This document shows, one piece after another, positions 45,497 to 55,158 of a DNA stretch of 64,000 bases (positions are counted from its first letter, which is position 1; the number at the start of each line of letters is the position of its first letter). A program made the position numbers and the translations under genes. A model generated the notes under the pieces. The model saw only the letters and a list, made by a program, of their open reading frames with translations. It did not search any database and had not been told where the DNA came from. This DNA is from CAVYUC01 sp963771595. Its GTDB lineage: Bacteria; Bacteroidota; Bacteroidia; Bacteroidales; Prolixibacteraceae. The stretch lies in the NCBI GenBank assembly GCA_963771595.1, contig CAVYUC010000025.1, forward strand, positions 1 through 64,000, written 5' to 3'.

Positions 45497-48400
45497 ATGT
45501 GAACTCTGGTTACAAGCTACTTTTCATTATTTTATTGCTCAGTTATTCTGTAAATGGAATTTGTCAATCTGATAGTTTAAGCGGCATTCCAATGTTGCGC
45601 CAGCTAATTAACAACGGAAAAAAAATTGAAGCAAAGGCCGAATTAAACCGGCAAATCAACCAATTTACTGCTGAAGAAAATTACGATACACTTGTTAACT
45701 TCATCGAATTTGTGGGGAGTTATTCGCTATCGGAAAATAACAGGGATTTAGCTTTGGAAAAAGCAGTTGATTTCGGAAATAAACTGCTAAAGTTGAATAA
45801 TGCCAAAATTTCTGCACGGACATTAAAAGAACTGGCCTGGATATACGATGAGGCCGGTAAACCTGATGTAGCTTATGAAAAAGCGGAAGAAGCGCTAGAA
45901 TTTGCAAATCAGTTACAAGTAAATAAAGAGGGAACAATTGCCGGGTTAATTTATAATATGGGGTATTATGCATCCGAAACGGGCAATTATCCACTGGCTA
46001 AAAAACATTATTTGCGCTGTCTTCAAATAGTCACTCAAATGGAGATGCAAGACTTTGTTTTTGAGCAGCAAATTAATAATTCGTTAGGTGGAATAATGTG
46101 GCGTGAAGGGAAATTAGATAGTTGTAACTATTACTTTAATAAATCGCTGGAAGCCTTAAAAAATACCAAAAGCGAACCAATTAACACTTTTTACCGTCCG
46201 GCGTTGGTATACATGAATATGGCTGTAGTTTCAAATATGCTGGGTAAAAACAATGAGGCTATTTCATTTTCTGAAAATGCCATAAAAAAATTTCAAAAAT
46301 ATATTGATAAAGGTAAAGACGAACAAAAGATAAATGCAGCAAAAAACAGTCAATTATCCGCAATCGATAATCTCGGTGTTTTTTATAATGCGATTGGCGA
46401 ATTTAAAAAAGCCGAAGAACTGATTACTTATTCTTTCGAGGTAAAGAAAAAAATGATGAGTCATGATGCGCCAAGGCTTATAATTTCTAAAATTATTCTT
46501 GCCCAGGCGAAAATCAATACGCAAGATATTGATGGGGCCGCTTCATTGCTCGACGAAAGTTTAAATACTATTGTTTCCGGCGATGCAACTCAAGCGTACT
46601 GGTATTCTTTTGCACTGATTTCGAGGGCAAAAATTTTCGAACAAAACGATGAAATAGAAAAAGCAGCAGCCTGTTATGCAAAAGGAGAAGAAAATTTTAG
46701 GAAAGCATTAGATGGAAATTACAACAACGAGTTTTTGACTGAGTTGAACAATATGGCCATTTTTTATGCGAAAAATAATAATAAGAAAAAAGCGCTGGAT
46801 TTAGTCCAAGAAACGTATGATGCAGTTCAAAACAGTGATTTTAAAAACACACTGCAAGAACTGACAAACCTAATCGCGATTGCAGATATTTACTACCACT
46901 TGCAAGATTATGAAAAGGCAGTAAATTATAGTAATCAGGCGCTAAATTTTAACAATAACAACGGCTATCAAACACACCAGGATTCGGTTCTGTTCGAGTT
47001 TAACAAACCCAGGGCGATAGTAATTAACGCAAAATCGAAGTACCAGTTGCAAACGGATAAATCAGAGGAATTTTTAACCTTTATGCTGAATGAAATTGAA
47101 AAAGGTTTAAAAATTCTGGAACAACGAAAAAGCATAATAAATTCAGCCGTCGACTTAAACCAGTTGCTCACCCAAAACAGCGAACTCATTGATTTTGCAG
47201 AAAAAATAAGGCTCGAACTTTACTATCTCACAAATAATGAAAAGTTTCTAAACGATTTATTAAAGCTCCATGAATCATCAGTTTACAACCGAATTCGTGC
47301 AAGGTTCAACATCGTAAATGAGATTAATTTTGGTGGCATTCCAAGGTCGGTAGTTAACCGGGAATCTTACTTGAAAGAACAGGTTTCAAAAGCTTTAAAT
47401 CCGGACAAGAATAAAGAAATAAAATCTTTCATTGTAGCCGGCAATCAATTGCAACTATTTATCGACTCCCTGAAATCCGGCTATCCCAAATATTACAAAA
47501 TGAGGTACGCTACCCTGGAACATTCATTGGACAACCTGGGCGATGCAATCCACAAAAACACGACGGTGATCCGGTATTTGTTTATCGAAGATGAATTATA
47601 TGCTTTTGTGATTACCAGGCAGGGAAAAAGTATATACAAGCTAAATTTTGAAGGCGAACAGGAAATCATTAATCTATTAAGCGCCAATCAGTTTAATGTG
47701 AATGATATTAATTTAAAATTACACCAACTCTACCAAAAAATATGGCAACCTTTTGCCGATAAAGTTACTACTGAAAACATCATAATAATTCCGGACGGAC
47801 CGTTATTCAATTTAAGTTTTGAGACTCTAACACCGGTAAAGATCAACAACTTCAAAGAATTCGCTTCGAAAAGCCTATTAGCAAAATACAATATATCATA
47901 TAATTACAGTTTATTTTTGCTGAATGAGAATCAACATAAAATAGACTACAGCAATAATTTTATTGCTTTTGCTCCGGAGTTTACACCCCAAATGAAGGAC
48001 AGTTACAAAATCGCCATCAACGATTCCGTTTTTTTCGATAAAGCTTATCTGACCCTTTTGCCACAGCCATTTAGTATCGATTTAATAAAACACTATTCAC
48101 GTTTTTTTAACGGCTCATCTTTTTTAAATGAACGCGCATCAAAGCAGTTGTTCGTCAATATGGCCAAAGAACATAAGATAATACATATCGGTACGCATGC
48201 TGAATCGAATAACATTAGTCCGGAATTATCGCGTTTAATCTTTGCGAAAAATTCAAAAGATACGTTTTCCGTAAACGACAACTCATTGTATGCTTATGAA
48301 ATTTACGATCAAAATTTATCCTCAAATTTAGCTGTGCTCACAGCCTGCGAAACCGGAAAACCAACCTACCAGGCCGGCGAAGGAATGATATCTTTGGCTC

Positions 48401-48720
48401 ACGCTTTTAACTATGCCGGAAGCGAAAGTATTTTAACCAGTTTATGGAAGGTCGACGAGCAGTCGAGCACAGAAATAGTAAGCTTATTTTACAACTATAT
48501 TGCGCAAGGTATGGCAAAACACAAAGCGCTCAGGCAGGCAAAATTAGATTATATTTCCGGCGCAAAAGGCCGTACCATTTCACCGCAGTATTGGGCAGGT
48601 TTGATTTTAATTGGAGATGTTTCCCCAATCGAAATTTCAAGTTCCAAAACGTGGGTTATTTGGTTAGCTGTTGGTTTGATATTCATTGTTTTAATTTTTT
48701 ATCTTCTTTACAAAAACTAA
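45493..48720 (+). CDS. Secreted, membrane-anchored TPR-CHAT protein (caspase-superfamily peptidase)
   Basis: 1075 residues. Signal peptide (ending GICQSD), TPR helices over about residues 50-560, a linker, and a CHAT domain from about 700 to 1045. The CHAT dyad is intact: H902 in IHIGTHAE and C952 in VLTACETG, followed by the usual 'AGEGMISLAHAFNYAGSESIL' and 'LWKVDEQSS' segment. A single transmembrane helix (about 1053-1072) ends the protein, so TPR and CHAT parts should face the periplasm. CHAT peptidases are caspase relatives that cleave protein partners. It is the last gene of the sigma/anti-sigma cassette. Its target is unknown. Confidence 0.88.
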   Translation: MNVNSGYKLLFIILLLSYSVNGICQSDSLSGIPMLRQLINNGKKIEAKAELNRQINQFTAEENYDTLVNFIEFVGSYSLSENNRDLALEKAVDFGNKLLKLNNAKISARTLKELAWIYDEAGKPDVAYEKAEEALEFANQLQVNKEGTIAGLIYNMGYYASETGNYPLAKKHYLRCLQIVTQMEMQDFVFEQQINNSLGGIMWREGKLDSCNYYFNKSLEALKNTKSEPINTFYRPALVYMNMAVVSNMLGKNNEAISFSENAIKKFQKYIDKGKDEQKINAAKNSQLSAIDNLGVFYNAIGEFKKAEELITYSFEVKKKMMSHDAPRLIISKIILAQAKINTQDIDGAASLLDESLNTIVSGDATQAYWYSFALISRAKIFEQNDEIEKAAACYAKGEENFRKALDGNYNNEFLTELNNMAIFYAKNNNKKKALDLVQETYDAVQNSDFKNTLQELTNLIAIADIYYHLQDYEKAVNYSNQALNFNNNNGYQTHQDSVLFEFNKPRAIVINAKSKYQLQTDKSEEFLTFMLNEIEKGLKILEQRKSIINSAVDLNQLLTQNSELIDFAEKIRLELYYLTNNEKFLNDLLKLHESSVYNRIRARFNIVNEINFGGIPRSVVNRESYLKEQVSKALNPDKNKEIKSFIVAGNQLQLFIDSLKSGYPKYYKMRYATLEHSLDNLGDAIHKNTTVIRYLFIEDELYAFVITRQGKSIYKLNFEGEQEIINLLSANQFNVNDINLKLHQLYQKIWQPFADKVTTENIIIIPDGPLFNLSFETLTPVKINNFKEFASKSLLAKYNISYNYSLFLLNENQHKIDYSNNFIAFAPEFTPQMKDSYKIAINDSVFFDKAYLTLLPQPFSIDLIKHYSRFFNGSSFLNERASKQLFVNMAKEHKIIHIGTHAESNNISPELSRLIFAKNSKDTFSVNDNSLYAYEIYDQNLSSNLAVLTACETGKPTYQAGEGMISLAHAFNYAGSESILTSLWKVDEQSSTEIVSLFYNYIAQGMAKHKALRQAKLDYISGAKGRTISPQYWAGLILIGDVSPIEISSSKTWVIWLAVGLIFIVLIFYLLYKN

Positions 48721-48811
48721 ACTTATAAACAAGTTCCAGAAATTCTTAATAAATCTTAAAATCTGTACTACCCTTTTATCTCTTTCCTTTAAAGTGGCTA
48801 ATATGGATTTT

Positions 48812-50128
48812 CTAAATTCCGCTAAAATCAACTCCTTCGAATAAAATTGAAGGGGTTAGCCATGAAGAGTTTTTGTTTACATCGTTGCCGATTTCGCCAA
48901 TGTTCGACCATAAATCCTTCATGTTTCCTGTGATGTTCATTTCGGATACAGGTTGTGTTAACCTGCCCTTTTCAATCAGGAAGCCTTCAATTCCATATGA
49001 ATAATCGCCGGATGTACCGTTACTGTTTCCGCCATTGAAACCTGTAACAAGAATACCTCTGTCAACCGATTCAATAAGTGCCTGCAAATCTTTGCTGCCG
49101 GTTTTGAAAACCACGTTTGTGGTGCTGCCACTGGTAGGTTCCATTTGCAGTTTTTTACCGTAATAGGTATCGATGTAATAGGTTTTCAGTACACCATTTT
49201 CAAAGACAGGGCGTTTTTTTGTTGCCAGCCCTTCGCTGTCGAAAAGCCTTGAGCCGCGTCCTGATGGAATGAAGGGATCATCAGTTATGGTTAATTTTTC
49301 CGATGCTACTTTTTGTCCGAGTTTATCAATTAAAAAGGAGTTTTTTTGCTGGATTGCAGAGCCATTCAATGCCGAAATCAGTGGCCCGAAAAGACGGCCG
49401 ACCTGGCGGTTTTCCACAATCATCGGCATTTTTCCGGAAGCAATTTTTTTCTGTCCTATTTTATTTAATGCCCGTTCCAGTGCTTTAAGTCCTATGCCTT
49501 CTTTTTCGAGCTTGTTAAAAAATATTTCACTTTCGCCCCAGTAGGATTCGGGCCGTGCATCGTCGCTTTTTACCGAAACTGATGCATTTATTCCATAATA
49601 TGAATTGGATGTATCCCCTTCAAATCCATTGCTGGTGACCATCACCCGTTCGTTTAATCCGTCATAATAGCTGGTTGAAACCGAAATTATCCGTTCATCT
49701 TTTCCAAGTACTTCCTTTTCTGTTTCAAATGCCAAATCAATTTTTTGCTGCGGATCAATTTTATCGAATCCGCTGTCGAGCGTTTCCAGATTGGAGCCGT
49801 TGCCTTTGTAATATAATCCGGGATCAGGCAAAGTGCGGAATTCATCTTCCGACAAATATTTGGTGCCGGCAATTGCTTCTTCAATAAAGCGCGCCAGATC
49901 TTCTTTTTTTAACCGGTTGGTGGAGTGCGACGAATATTTGTTGTCCACATAAAGCCGGATCGAAAGTCCGCTTTCAACGGCCTGCTCCAGTTTATCAATT
50001 TTTTCATCGCGAACTTCGACACTGCTGCTTTTACTGTTCGAAATGCTTACGCTAACTTGTTGGGCACCATTTTCAAGAGCATGATTCATAGCCCATTTTG
50101 CCAGGTTATATTTTTCTTCTTTAGTCAT
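48812..50128 (-). CDS. pmbA: TldE/PmbA family protein
   Basis: 438 residues, matching TldD/PmbA over the full length: 'VEVRDEKIDKLEQAVESGLSIRLYVD' and later 'SRLFDSEGLATKKRPVFENG'. It lacks the HExxxH motif, as TldE partners do. It follows tldD by 31 bp. With TldD it should form the zinc peptidase that cleaves unfolded peptides. It has no signal peptide, unlike the neighbouring TldD. Confidence 0.88.
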   Translation of the reverse strand: MTKEEKYNLAKWAMNHALENGAQQVSVSISNSKSSSVEVRDEKIDKLEQAVESGLSIRLYVDNKYSSHSTNRLKKEDLARFIEEAIAGTKYLSEDEFRTLPDPGLYYKGNGSNLETLDSGFDKIDPQQKIDLAFETEKEVLGKDERIISVSTSYYDGLNERVMVTSNGFEGDTSNSYYGINASVSVKSDDARPESYWGESEIFFNKLEKEGIGLKALERALNKIGQKKIASGKMPMIVENRQVGRLFGPLISALNGSAIQQKNSFLIDKLGQKVASEKLTITDDPFIPSGRGSRLFDSEGLATKKRPVFENGVLKTYYIDTYYGKKLQMEPTSGSTTNVVFKTGSKDLQALIESVDRGILVTGFNGGNSNGTSGDYSYGIEGFLIEKGRLTQPVSEMNITGNMKDLWSNIGEIGNDVNKNSSWLTPSILFEGVDFSGI

Positions 50129-50159
50129 TTTTATGCAATCTTTTAAATGTTGAAAAAAT

Positions 50160-51683
50160 TTAAACGGAACCTCCCACGGTTAATTTTTTAACCAAAACTG
50201 TTGGCAGTCCGCAGGTTACCGGAACAGATTGTCCGTCCTTTCCGCAGGTCCAGGTGCCGTTGTCGATGAGGTAATCGTTGGCTACCATTGTTATATCTGC
50301 CAGGGCCTGAGGTCCGTTTCCAACAATGTTTATGTCTTTAATTGGCCGGGTGATTTTCCCTTTTTCAATCAGGTATCCTGATTTTACAAAGAACGTAAAA
50401 TCGCCTGCGCCAATTTTTACTTCGCCGTTACTGAAATTGTCAACATAAACTCCATAATCAACATTTGAAATGATATCGTCTTTTGAATGCGGGCCGGTTT
50501 CCATATACGTTGCACGCATTCTTGGGATAGGATTGTTTCTAAACGATTCGCGACGCCCGTTTCCTGTGGGGTCAACACCATAAAACTTCGAACTGATGCG
50601 ATCATGGATATAACTGTTTAGCACGCCGTCTTTTACCAGGTAGGTTTTTTGTGCATCGTTTCCTTCGTCATCCACATTTATAGAACCTCTGTTATTTCCC
50701 AGGGTTCCGTCGTCAATAATATTTACGAAGCTTTCAGCTACTTTTTTACCCATTTTATCACTGAAAATTGAAGTTCCTTTCCGGTTGAAGTCGGCTTCAA
50801 AGGTGTGGCCAATGGCTTCGTGCAATAAAATTCCTGAACCTCCGGCACCCATAACTACCGGCATTTCACCGGCTTTTGGTTTTGTGGCTTCAAAAAGAAT
50901 GTTTGTTCTGTCCACAGCTTCAGTAGCCAGCTCATCTACAAGTTCATCGGTCAGCCATTCAAATCCTTTACGGAATGAACGCGCAGAATAGGCATTTTCA
51001 ATCTGGCTTTCTTTCTGCATAATACAAACAGCGCCAAAGCTAATCATCGGGCGGTAATCGTAGGTGAGACGTCCTTCGGAATTGTAGAAAAGAACATATG
51101 AACTTTCATCGCTGAGAAATGCATTTACTTTAATCACCTTATCATCGAGACCGAAGATTTTATCGTTTATTTTCTGAACAAATGGAACTTTATCCTTTAC
51201 CGAAACTTCTTCCCACTTTTTGGAAATCCGGTAAAAATCCGAAGGAATTTTTTCGTTTACTGCACCTGCATTGAAACTTGCTTTAGTGTTTGCAATATTT
51301 GCAGCCATTTTAGCTGCATTCAGCATGGCATCTTCGGTAACCGTTTCGGAATAGGCAAAACCGGTTTGATCGCCTTTTAGTACCCTGATTCCAACACCAA
51401 AACCGATGTTTGAATAGGCACGGTTAACTTTTCCATCTTCCAGTCCCAGGCTGTTGGTGGTTTTATGTTCGAAAAACAAATCGGCATAATCGCCGCCTTT
51501 GCTCATTGCTGCTGCTATAACTCTTTGCAGCATTGCAGCCGATACTTCGAAATGATCTAAATAGCTTTTCACGTTTTCTGTTATTTGTATGTTTTGGCAC
51601 GATTGTAAAAACGGAGGCAAAATAAAGCTCCCGGAAACAGCCGCGCCGCTTGTTTTAATAAAATTACGCCTGTTCAAGTTCAT
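50160..51683 (-). CDS. tldD: TldD family zinc metallopeptidase with Tat-like signal
   Basis: 507 residues. The HEAIGH motif (H288, E289, H293) marks it as the catalytic TldD subunit; 'FEADFNRKGTSIFSDKMGKK' follows. The N-terminus (MNLNRRNFIKTSGAAVSGSF, then a hydrophobic run) is a typical twin-arginine signal, and Cys29 after it may be a lipidation site. Most TldD proteins are cytoplasmic. First in a two-gene operon with pmbA. Confidence 0.9.
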   Translation of the reverse strand: MNLNRRNFIKTSGAAVSGSFILPPFLQSCQNIQITENVKSYLDHFEVSAAMLQRVIAAAMSKGGDYADLFFEHKTTNSLGLEDGKVNRAYSNIGFGVGIRVLKGDQTGFAYSETVTEDAMLNAAKMAANIANTKASFNAGAVNEKIPSDFYRISKKWEEVSVKDKVPFVQKINDKIFGLDDKVIKVNAFLSDESSYVLFYNSEGRLTYDYRPMISFGAVCIMQKESQIENAYSARSFRKGFEWLTDELVDELATEAVDRTNILFEATKPKAGEMPVVMGAGGSGILLHEAIGHTFEADFNRKGTSIFSDKMGKKVAESFVNIIDDGTLGNNRGSINVDDEGNDAQKTYLVKDGVLNSYIHDRISSKFYGVDPTGNGRRESFRNNPIPRMRATYMETGPHSKDDIISNVDYGVYVDNFSNGEVKIGAGDFTFFVKSGYLIEKGKITRPIKDINIVGNGPQALADITMVANDYLIDNGTWTCGKDGQSVPVTCGLPTVLVKKLTVGGSV

Positions 51684-52115
51684 TTTGTGGTCATTAAAAA
51701 TATTGATTTTATTAATGATAATGTTTCGGTTTAATTTAAATAAGTAACCAAAACAAAAAATAAATTACACCTGATAACAAGAACAGCATCAAAAATACTA
51801 TTTTGATTTATAGCAGCAATGCATTTCTTCAAATCAAATGATTAATTAAGAAATTTTAGGGGTGTAATAAAAAAAATCATGTTTTTCAGAAATATACCTG
51901 ATTAAAATTGTATGGCTTTCAGGATAAAATAATTCATTATCTGGTTTAGGGTATCAATGGATGGGGGATATTGACAAAAATCTATATTTAATGTGAAATT
52001 AGTATTAAATTTTTACAAATTGCTAAAAAAAGGGAGGCACAAATTTCATATTAAAATATTTTTGTAGTGAAAAATTGAGAAAATATCTAAATTAATCTAA
52101 ATAAATAATTACATC
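51684..52115. other. Divergent intergenic region between tldD and the GSII gene
   Basis: 432 bp, AT-rich, no gene. TATTTTTG at 52057-52064 fits the -7 motif about 52 bp before the GSII start, but no TTTG lies 19-21 bp upstream. AGGCAC at 52035-52040 resembles half of a sigma-54 site, but its -12 half is missing. Confidence 0.5.
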
Positions 52116-53129
52116 ATGAGATCAAAATTGGAGTACATTTGGCTGGATGGTTCGGTGCCAACACAGCAGCTGAGAGCAAAAACCCGTTTGGAGGATGATT
52201 TTAGTGGTAAGCTGGAAGATTGTCCAATCTGGACGTTCGATGGTTCATCAACCAACCAGGCTACTGGTGGTGCATCCGATCTTTTATTGAAACCGGTTTA
52301 TATTTGTCCTGATCCCGACCGGAAAAATGCTTACCTGGTAATGAGTGAAGTACTTAATGCCGACAGCACACCACACAAAACAAACGGAAGGGCAACCATT
52401 GAAGAAGAAGATGATGATTTCTGGTTTGGTTATGAGCAGGAATATTTCCTCTACGATCCACAAACAAGATTGCCGCTGGGATTTCCGGCAGGTGGTTTTC
52501 CCGAGCCTCAGGGGCCGTATTATTGCGGGGTAGGTGGTTCAAAAGCTTTTGGCCGTCAGATAGTTGAGGAACACCTCGATTTATGTATCGAAGCCGGTTT
52601 GAATATTGAAGGTATTAATGCAGAAGTTGCCGCCGGACAGTGGGAATTCCAGATTTTTGCAAAAGGCGCTGCCAATGCGGGCGACCAGATATGGATTGCC
52701 CGTTTTTTAATGGAACGAACCGCTGAAAAATATGGTCTCAATGTGGAATGGCATCCAAAACCACTTGGAAAAGATTTGGACTGGAACGGATCGGGAATGC
52801 ATGCCAATTTCTCCAATGGTTTAATGCGTACCTGCGGCGATGAAAAAGTATTCAATTCAATCTGCGAAGCTTTTGCAAAAAATATAAGGGAACATATCGA
52901 TGTTTACGGAGCTTACAACGATCAACGATTAACCGGAAAACATGAAACCCAGTCGATTCTGCAGTTCAGCTACGGGGTTTCCGACCGCGGAGCTTCCATA
53001 CGTATCCCTGTGGGTACTGTTGAAAACGGATGGAAAGGTCGTTTGGAAGATCGTCGTCCTGCTTCTAATGCTGACCCATATAAAGTGGGTGCACGCATTA
53101 TTAAAACTGTCCACCACGCCGACATATAG
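52116..53129 (+). CDS. glnII: Glutamine synthetase, class II (eukaryote-like)
   Basis: 337 residues, the length typical of GSII. Motifs: 'WTFDGSSTNQATGGASDL' (the class II active-site loop), 'FGYEQEYFLYD' (catalytic Glu), 'INAEVAAGQWEFQ', 'WNGSGMHANFS' and 'SIRIPVGTVENGWKGRLEDRRP' are all present. It makes glutamine from glutamate, ammonia and ATP. GSII is common in eukaryotes, rhizobia and actinobacteria and is also found in some Bacteroidota. Own terminator; monocistronic. Confidence 0.95.
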   Translation: MRSKLEYIWLDGSVPTQQLRAKTRLEDDFSGKLEDCPIWTFDGSSTNQATGGASDLLLKPVYICPDPDRKNAYLVMSEVLNADSTPHKTNGRATIEEEDDDFWFGYEQEYFLYDPQTRLPLGFPAGGFPEPQGPYYCGVGGSKAFGRQIVEEHLDLCIEAGLNIEGINAEVAAGQWEFQIFAKGAANAGDQIWIARFLMERTAEKYGLNVEWHPKPLGKDLDWNGSGMHANFSNGLMRTCGDEKVFNSICEAFAKNIREHIDVYGAYNDQRLTGKHETQSILQFSYGVSDRGASIRIPVGTVENGWKGRLEDRRPASNADPYKVGARIIKTVHHADI

Positions 53130-53158
53130 AAAGTAAATATTAATATTTATTGATAGCA

Positions 53159-53194
53159 GGAAGCTGTTCGTCGAATCGATGGACAGCTTTTTTT
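53159..53194 (+). terminator. Terminator of the GSII gene
   Basis: Stem AAGCTGT / ACAGCTT with a 15-nt loop and T7 run on the plus strand, 30 bp after the stop. Confidence 0.75.
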
Positions 53195-53207
53195 CGTTTT
53201 TACATGG

Positions 53208-54059
53208 TTAATCTATGACCGCTGAATCGCAAACATAAGTTGGAATAATTCCCGAACTGCTGATTCTGATACTCGCCATGTCGGGCAAGGTATTTCCGGA
53301 TAAAACAAGTGCGGTATCCAAACCAAATTTATTGCCACCGATAATATCAGTATATAAAGTGTCGCCCACCATTAAAATTTCGTTGCGGCTGAGCGAAACG
53401 TCCATCATTGCCCGTTCGTACGCCAGCAGAAACATTTGTGCATCGGGTTTGCCAAAACGGATGAAGTTTTTGCCGATAATACTTTCAACCAAATCGGCAA
53501 GTCCGCCAATTGCCACTGAAATATCATTTTTGTTCACCGGATAATTAATGTCGGTATTGGCTACTACCACCGTCATATTTTTCTTCCGCAGCAGGTTAAT
53601 GGTTTTATTGATATCGTCATTCCAGTTAAAACCCTCGTCGTCCAAAAAAGCAAACGACTCAATATGTTCGATTTGATTTAAATCGACATCTTTAATCGGA
53701 ACGGTTGCCAGTCCTGCGGTTGCAATGTAGTGGGCAGAATTTACAGTGCCAAGGTATGCCACTGCGCTGCCATGATTTAATTTGGTTTTAAAAAATTCCA
53801 TCGCCAGCATTCCCGACGAAAGGATTTTATCGGTTGTTATTTGTTTCAGTCCTTTTTCCTGGTACCATAATGCAAGCTCTTCGGGACTCCGCGAAGAATC
53901 ATTTGTAAGAACGTAATAAAAAATGCCTTTTTTTTCGAGGTAATCAAACGTTTTCCCAATTTCCGGTATTAACCCTTTGTGGTTTTTAAGCACGCCAAAT
54001 GCGTCGAAAAACACTGCTTTATAATTTTTTACGATGCTTCTGAAACTTTTTGTTCTCAT
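53208..54059 (-). CDS. HAD-family hydrolase, NagD-like
   Basis: 283 residues. HAD motif I is FFDAFGVLKN (Phe replaces the second usual catalytic-loop residue of DxDG-type), motif II is YYVLTND, a Lys/'FIRFGKPDAQMF' marks motif III and 'ILMVGDTLYTDIIGGNKFGLDT' motif IV. The large cap between motifs II and III is typical of the class IIA (NagD/PLPase) group, which dephosphorylate small phosphoesters. It ends the three-gene operon with the kinase-fold protein and GSI-like enzyme (11 bp gap). Confidence 0.85.
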   Translation of the reverse strand: MRTKSFRSIVKNYKAVFFDAFGVLKNHKGLIPEIGKTFDYLEKKGIFYYVLTNDSSRSPEELALWYQEKGLKQITTDKILSSGMLAMEFFKTKLNHGSAVAYLGTVNSAHYIATAGLATVPIKDVDLNQIEHIESFAFLDDEGFNWNDDINKTINLLRKKNMTVVVANTDINYPVNKNDISVAIGGLADLVESIIGKNFIRFGKPDAQMFLLAYERAMMDVSLSRNEILMVGDTLYTDIIGGNKFGLDTALVLSGNTLPDMASIRISSSGIIPTYVCDSAVID

Positions 54060-54070
54060 TAAATTCAGTG

Positions 54071-55117
54071 TTAAATTTTTAAAGCCTTTAATATTTTTTC
54101 TACCCTGTAATTTTTGTCGAGCGCCGGAAAATAGGTGTCGTATGCTTCTTTTATCAGCTTACTTGAATAGTACTGGCGGAAAAAATAGGGGCCGTCTTTA
54201 ACCACATAATTCAAAATAAAAAAACGATAAGCTTCTTTAATAAACCGGACTTCAGGCTCTGTTAACGGATTAATCCGGTGATATTCCTTTAAAAAAATCA
54301 GGAAACGTTCTTCCATAAGCGGGTCCACAAGATAGCTAAAAACTGTGCGATCGCCAACATCGGAAACCACACGGCTGAAAAAGTAAAAATCGAATACGCG
54401 CGAGGCAACCCGGAACCAGTCGTAGTCCCACCTCGAATAAAAAGTGCCATCTTTTGTAACCGAAAAATTTCCGATGTTCCAATCCACAAAAACCGGGATA
54501 GTTTCAACATCGGTGACATAATTTACCTTGTCGGCATTGTTCAAAAAGTACTCGCAGTGTTTTTGAATCATTGACTTGTGCGAGCTTTCCATGGCAATTT
54601 CGTTTTTGTTTACCGATTTCAGGAGCCGGTGAATATCGGTAACTACACTTTTGGTAGTGCCGGGCAACTGGTTGCTTACATTCCGGCAGGCGTTGTGAAA
54701 CCGTGCAAGTTCGCGCCCCGATTTTCTGATGTGCCGTTCTTCAAGCCGCCGTGGCAAATTGTATTTGGTTTTAATTGGATTGTAAAAGATTACCCAGGCA
54801 CTGTGCGATTCCTGGTGGTAGCGGTAAATAAATAACTCGTTCTTTTTTACCAGCGCCTGTGCAAGAAAATTCTGGTAAGGCGCTTCCAAATTGTTTGCAA
54901 GGTTATTTATAATGATATGATCTTCTCTGAAATCTTCGAAATTTCCGTAATCCGAGAGTTTGGCAAAAACAGGTTCGCGCTGATAAAAAGATACTTTATA
55001 CACCTGGTTGGTTGAAACATGCGCACTCACATCGTAAATTCCCTTTATCTGGTGCCGGTCGCCATCAAATTCCTCCCAGGCAAGTTTGATTATTTGTACA
55101 TAATCGAGCTTCTGCAT
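54071..55117 (-). CDS. Divergent kinase-fold (APH-like) phosphotransferase
   Basis: 348 residues from 55117 (MQKLDYVQIIK). An aminoglycoside/choline kinase fold is suggested by 'NQVYKVSF', 'VFAKLSDYGNFEDFREDHI' and the C-terminal 'VFVDWNIGNFSVTKDGTFYSR' with WDYDWFRVASRVFDFYFF. The usual catalytic HGDxHxxN motif reads VDWNIGN, so one His is lost but Asp and Asn remain, and DYDW stands for the metal-binding D-x-D. It may still be active on an unknown small molecule, or may be a binding protein. Middle gene of the operon. Confidence 0.65.
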   Translation of the reverse strand: MQKLDYVQIIKLAWEEFDGDRHQIKGIYDVSAHVSTNQVYKVSFYQREPVFAKLSDYGNFEDFREDHIIINNLANNLEAPYQNFLAQALVKKNELFIYRYHQESHSAWVIFYNPIKTKYNLPRRLEERHIRKSGRELARFHNACRNVSNQLPGTTKSVVTDIHRLLKSVNKNEIAMESSHKSMIQKHCEYFLNNADKVNYVTDVETIPVFVDWNIGNFSVTKDGTFYSRWDYDWFRVASRVFDFYFFSRVVSDVGDRTVFSYLVDPLMEERFLIFLKEYHRINPLTEPEVRFIKEAYRFFILNYVVKDGPYFFRQYYSSKLIKEAYDTYFPALDKNYRVEKILKALKI

Positions 55118-55158
55118 ATTTAATTTTTTAGGAAGCAAAATTAGTCAGAAATGTCAAT

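Noticed and set aside
51990..52060. Sigma-54 promoter for the GSII gene (AGGCAC near 52035)
   Set aside because: Only the -24 half fits; the -12 half reads TCAT rather than TTGC at the required distance.
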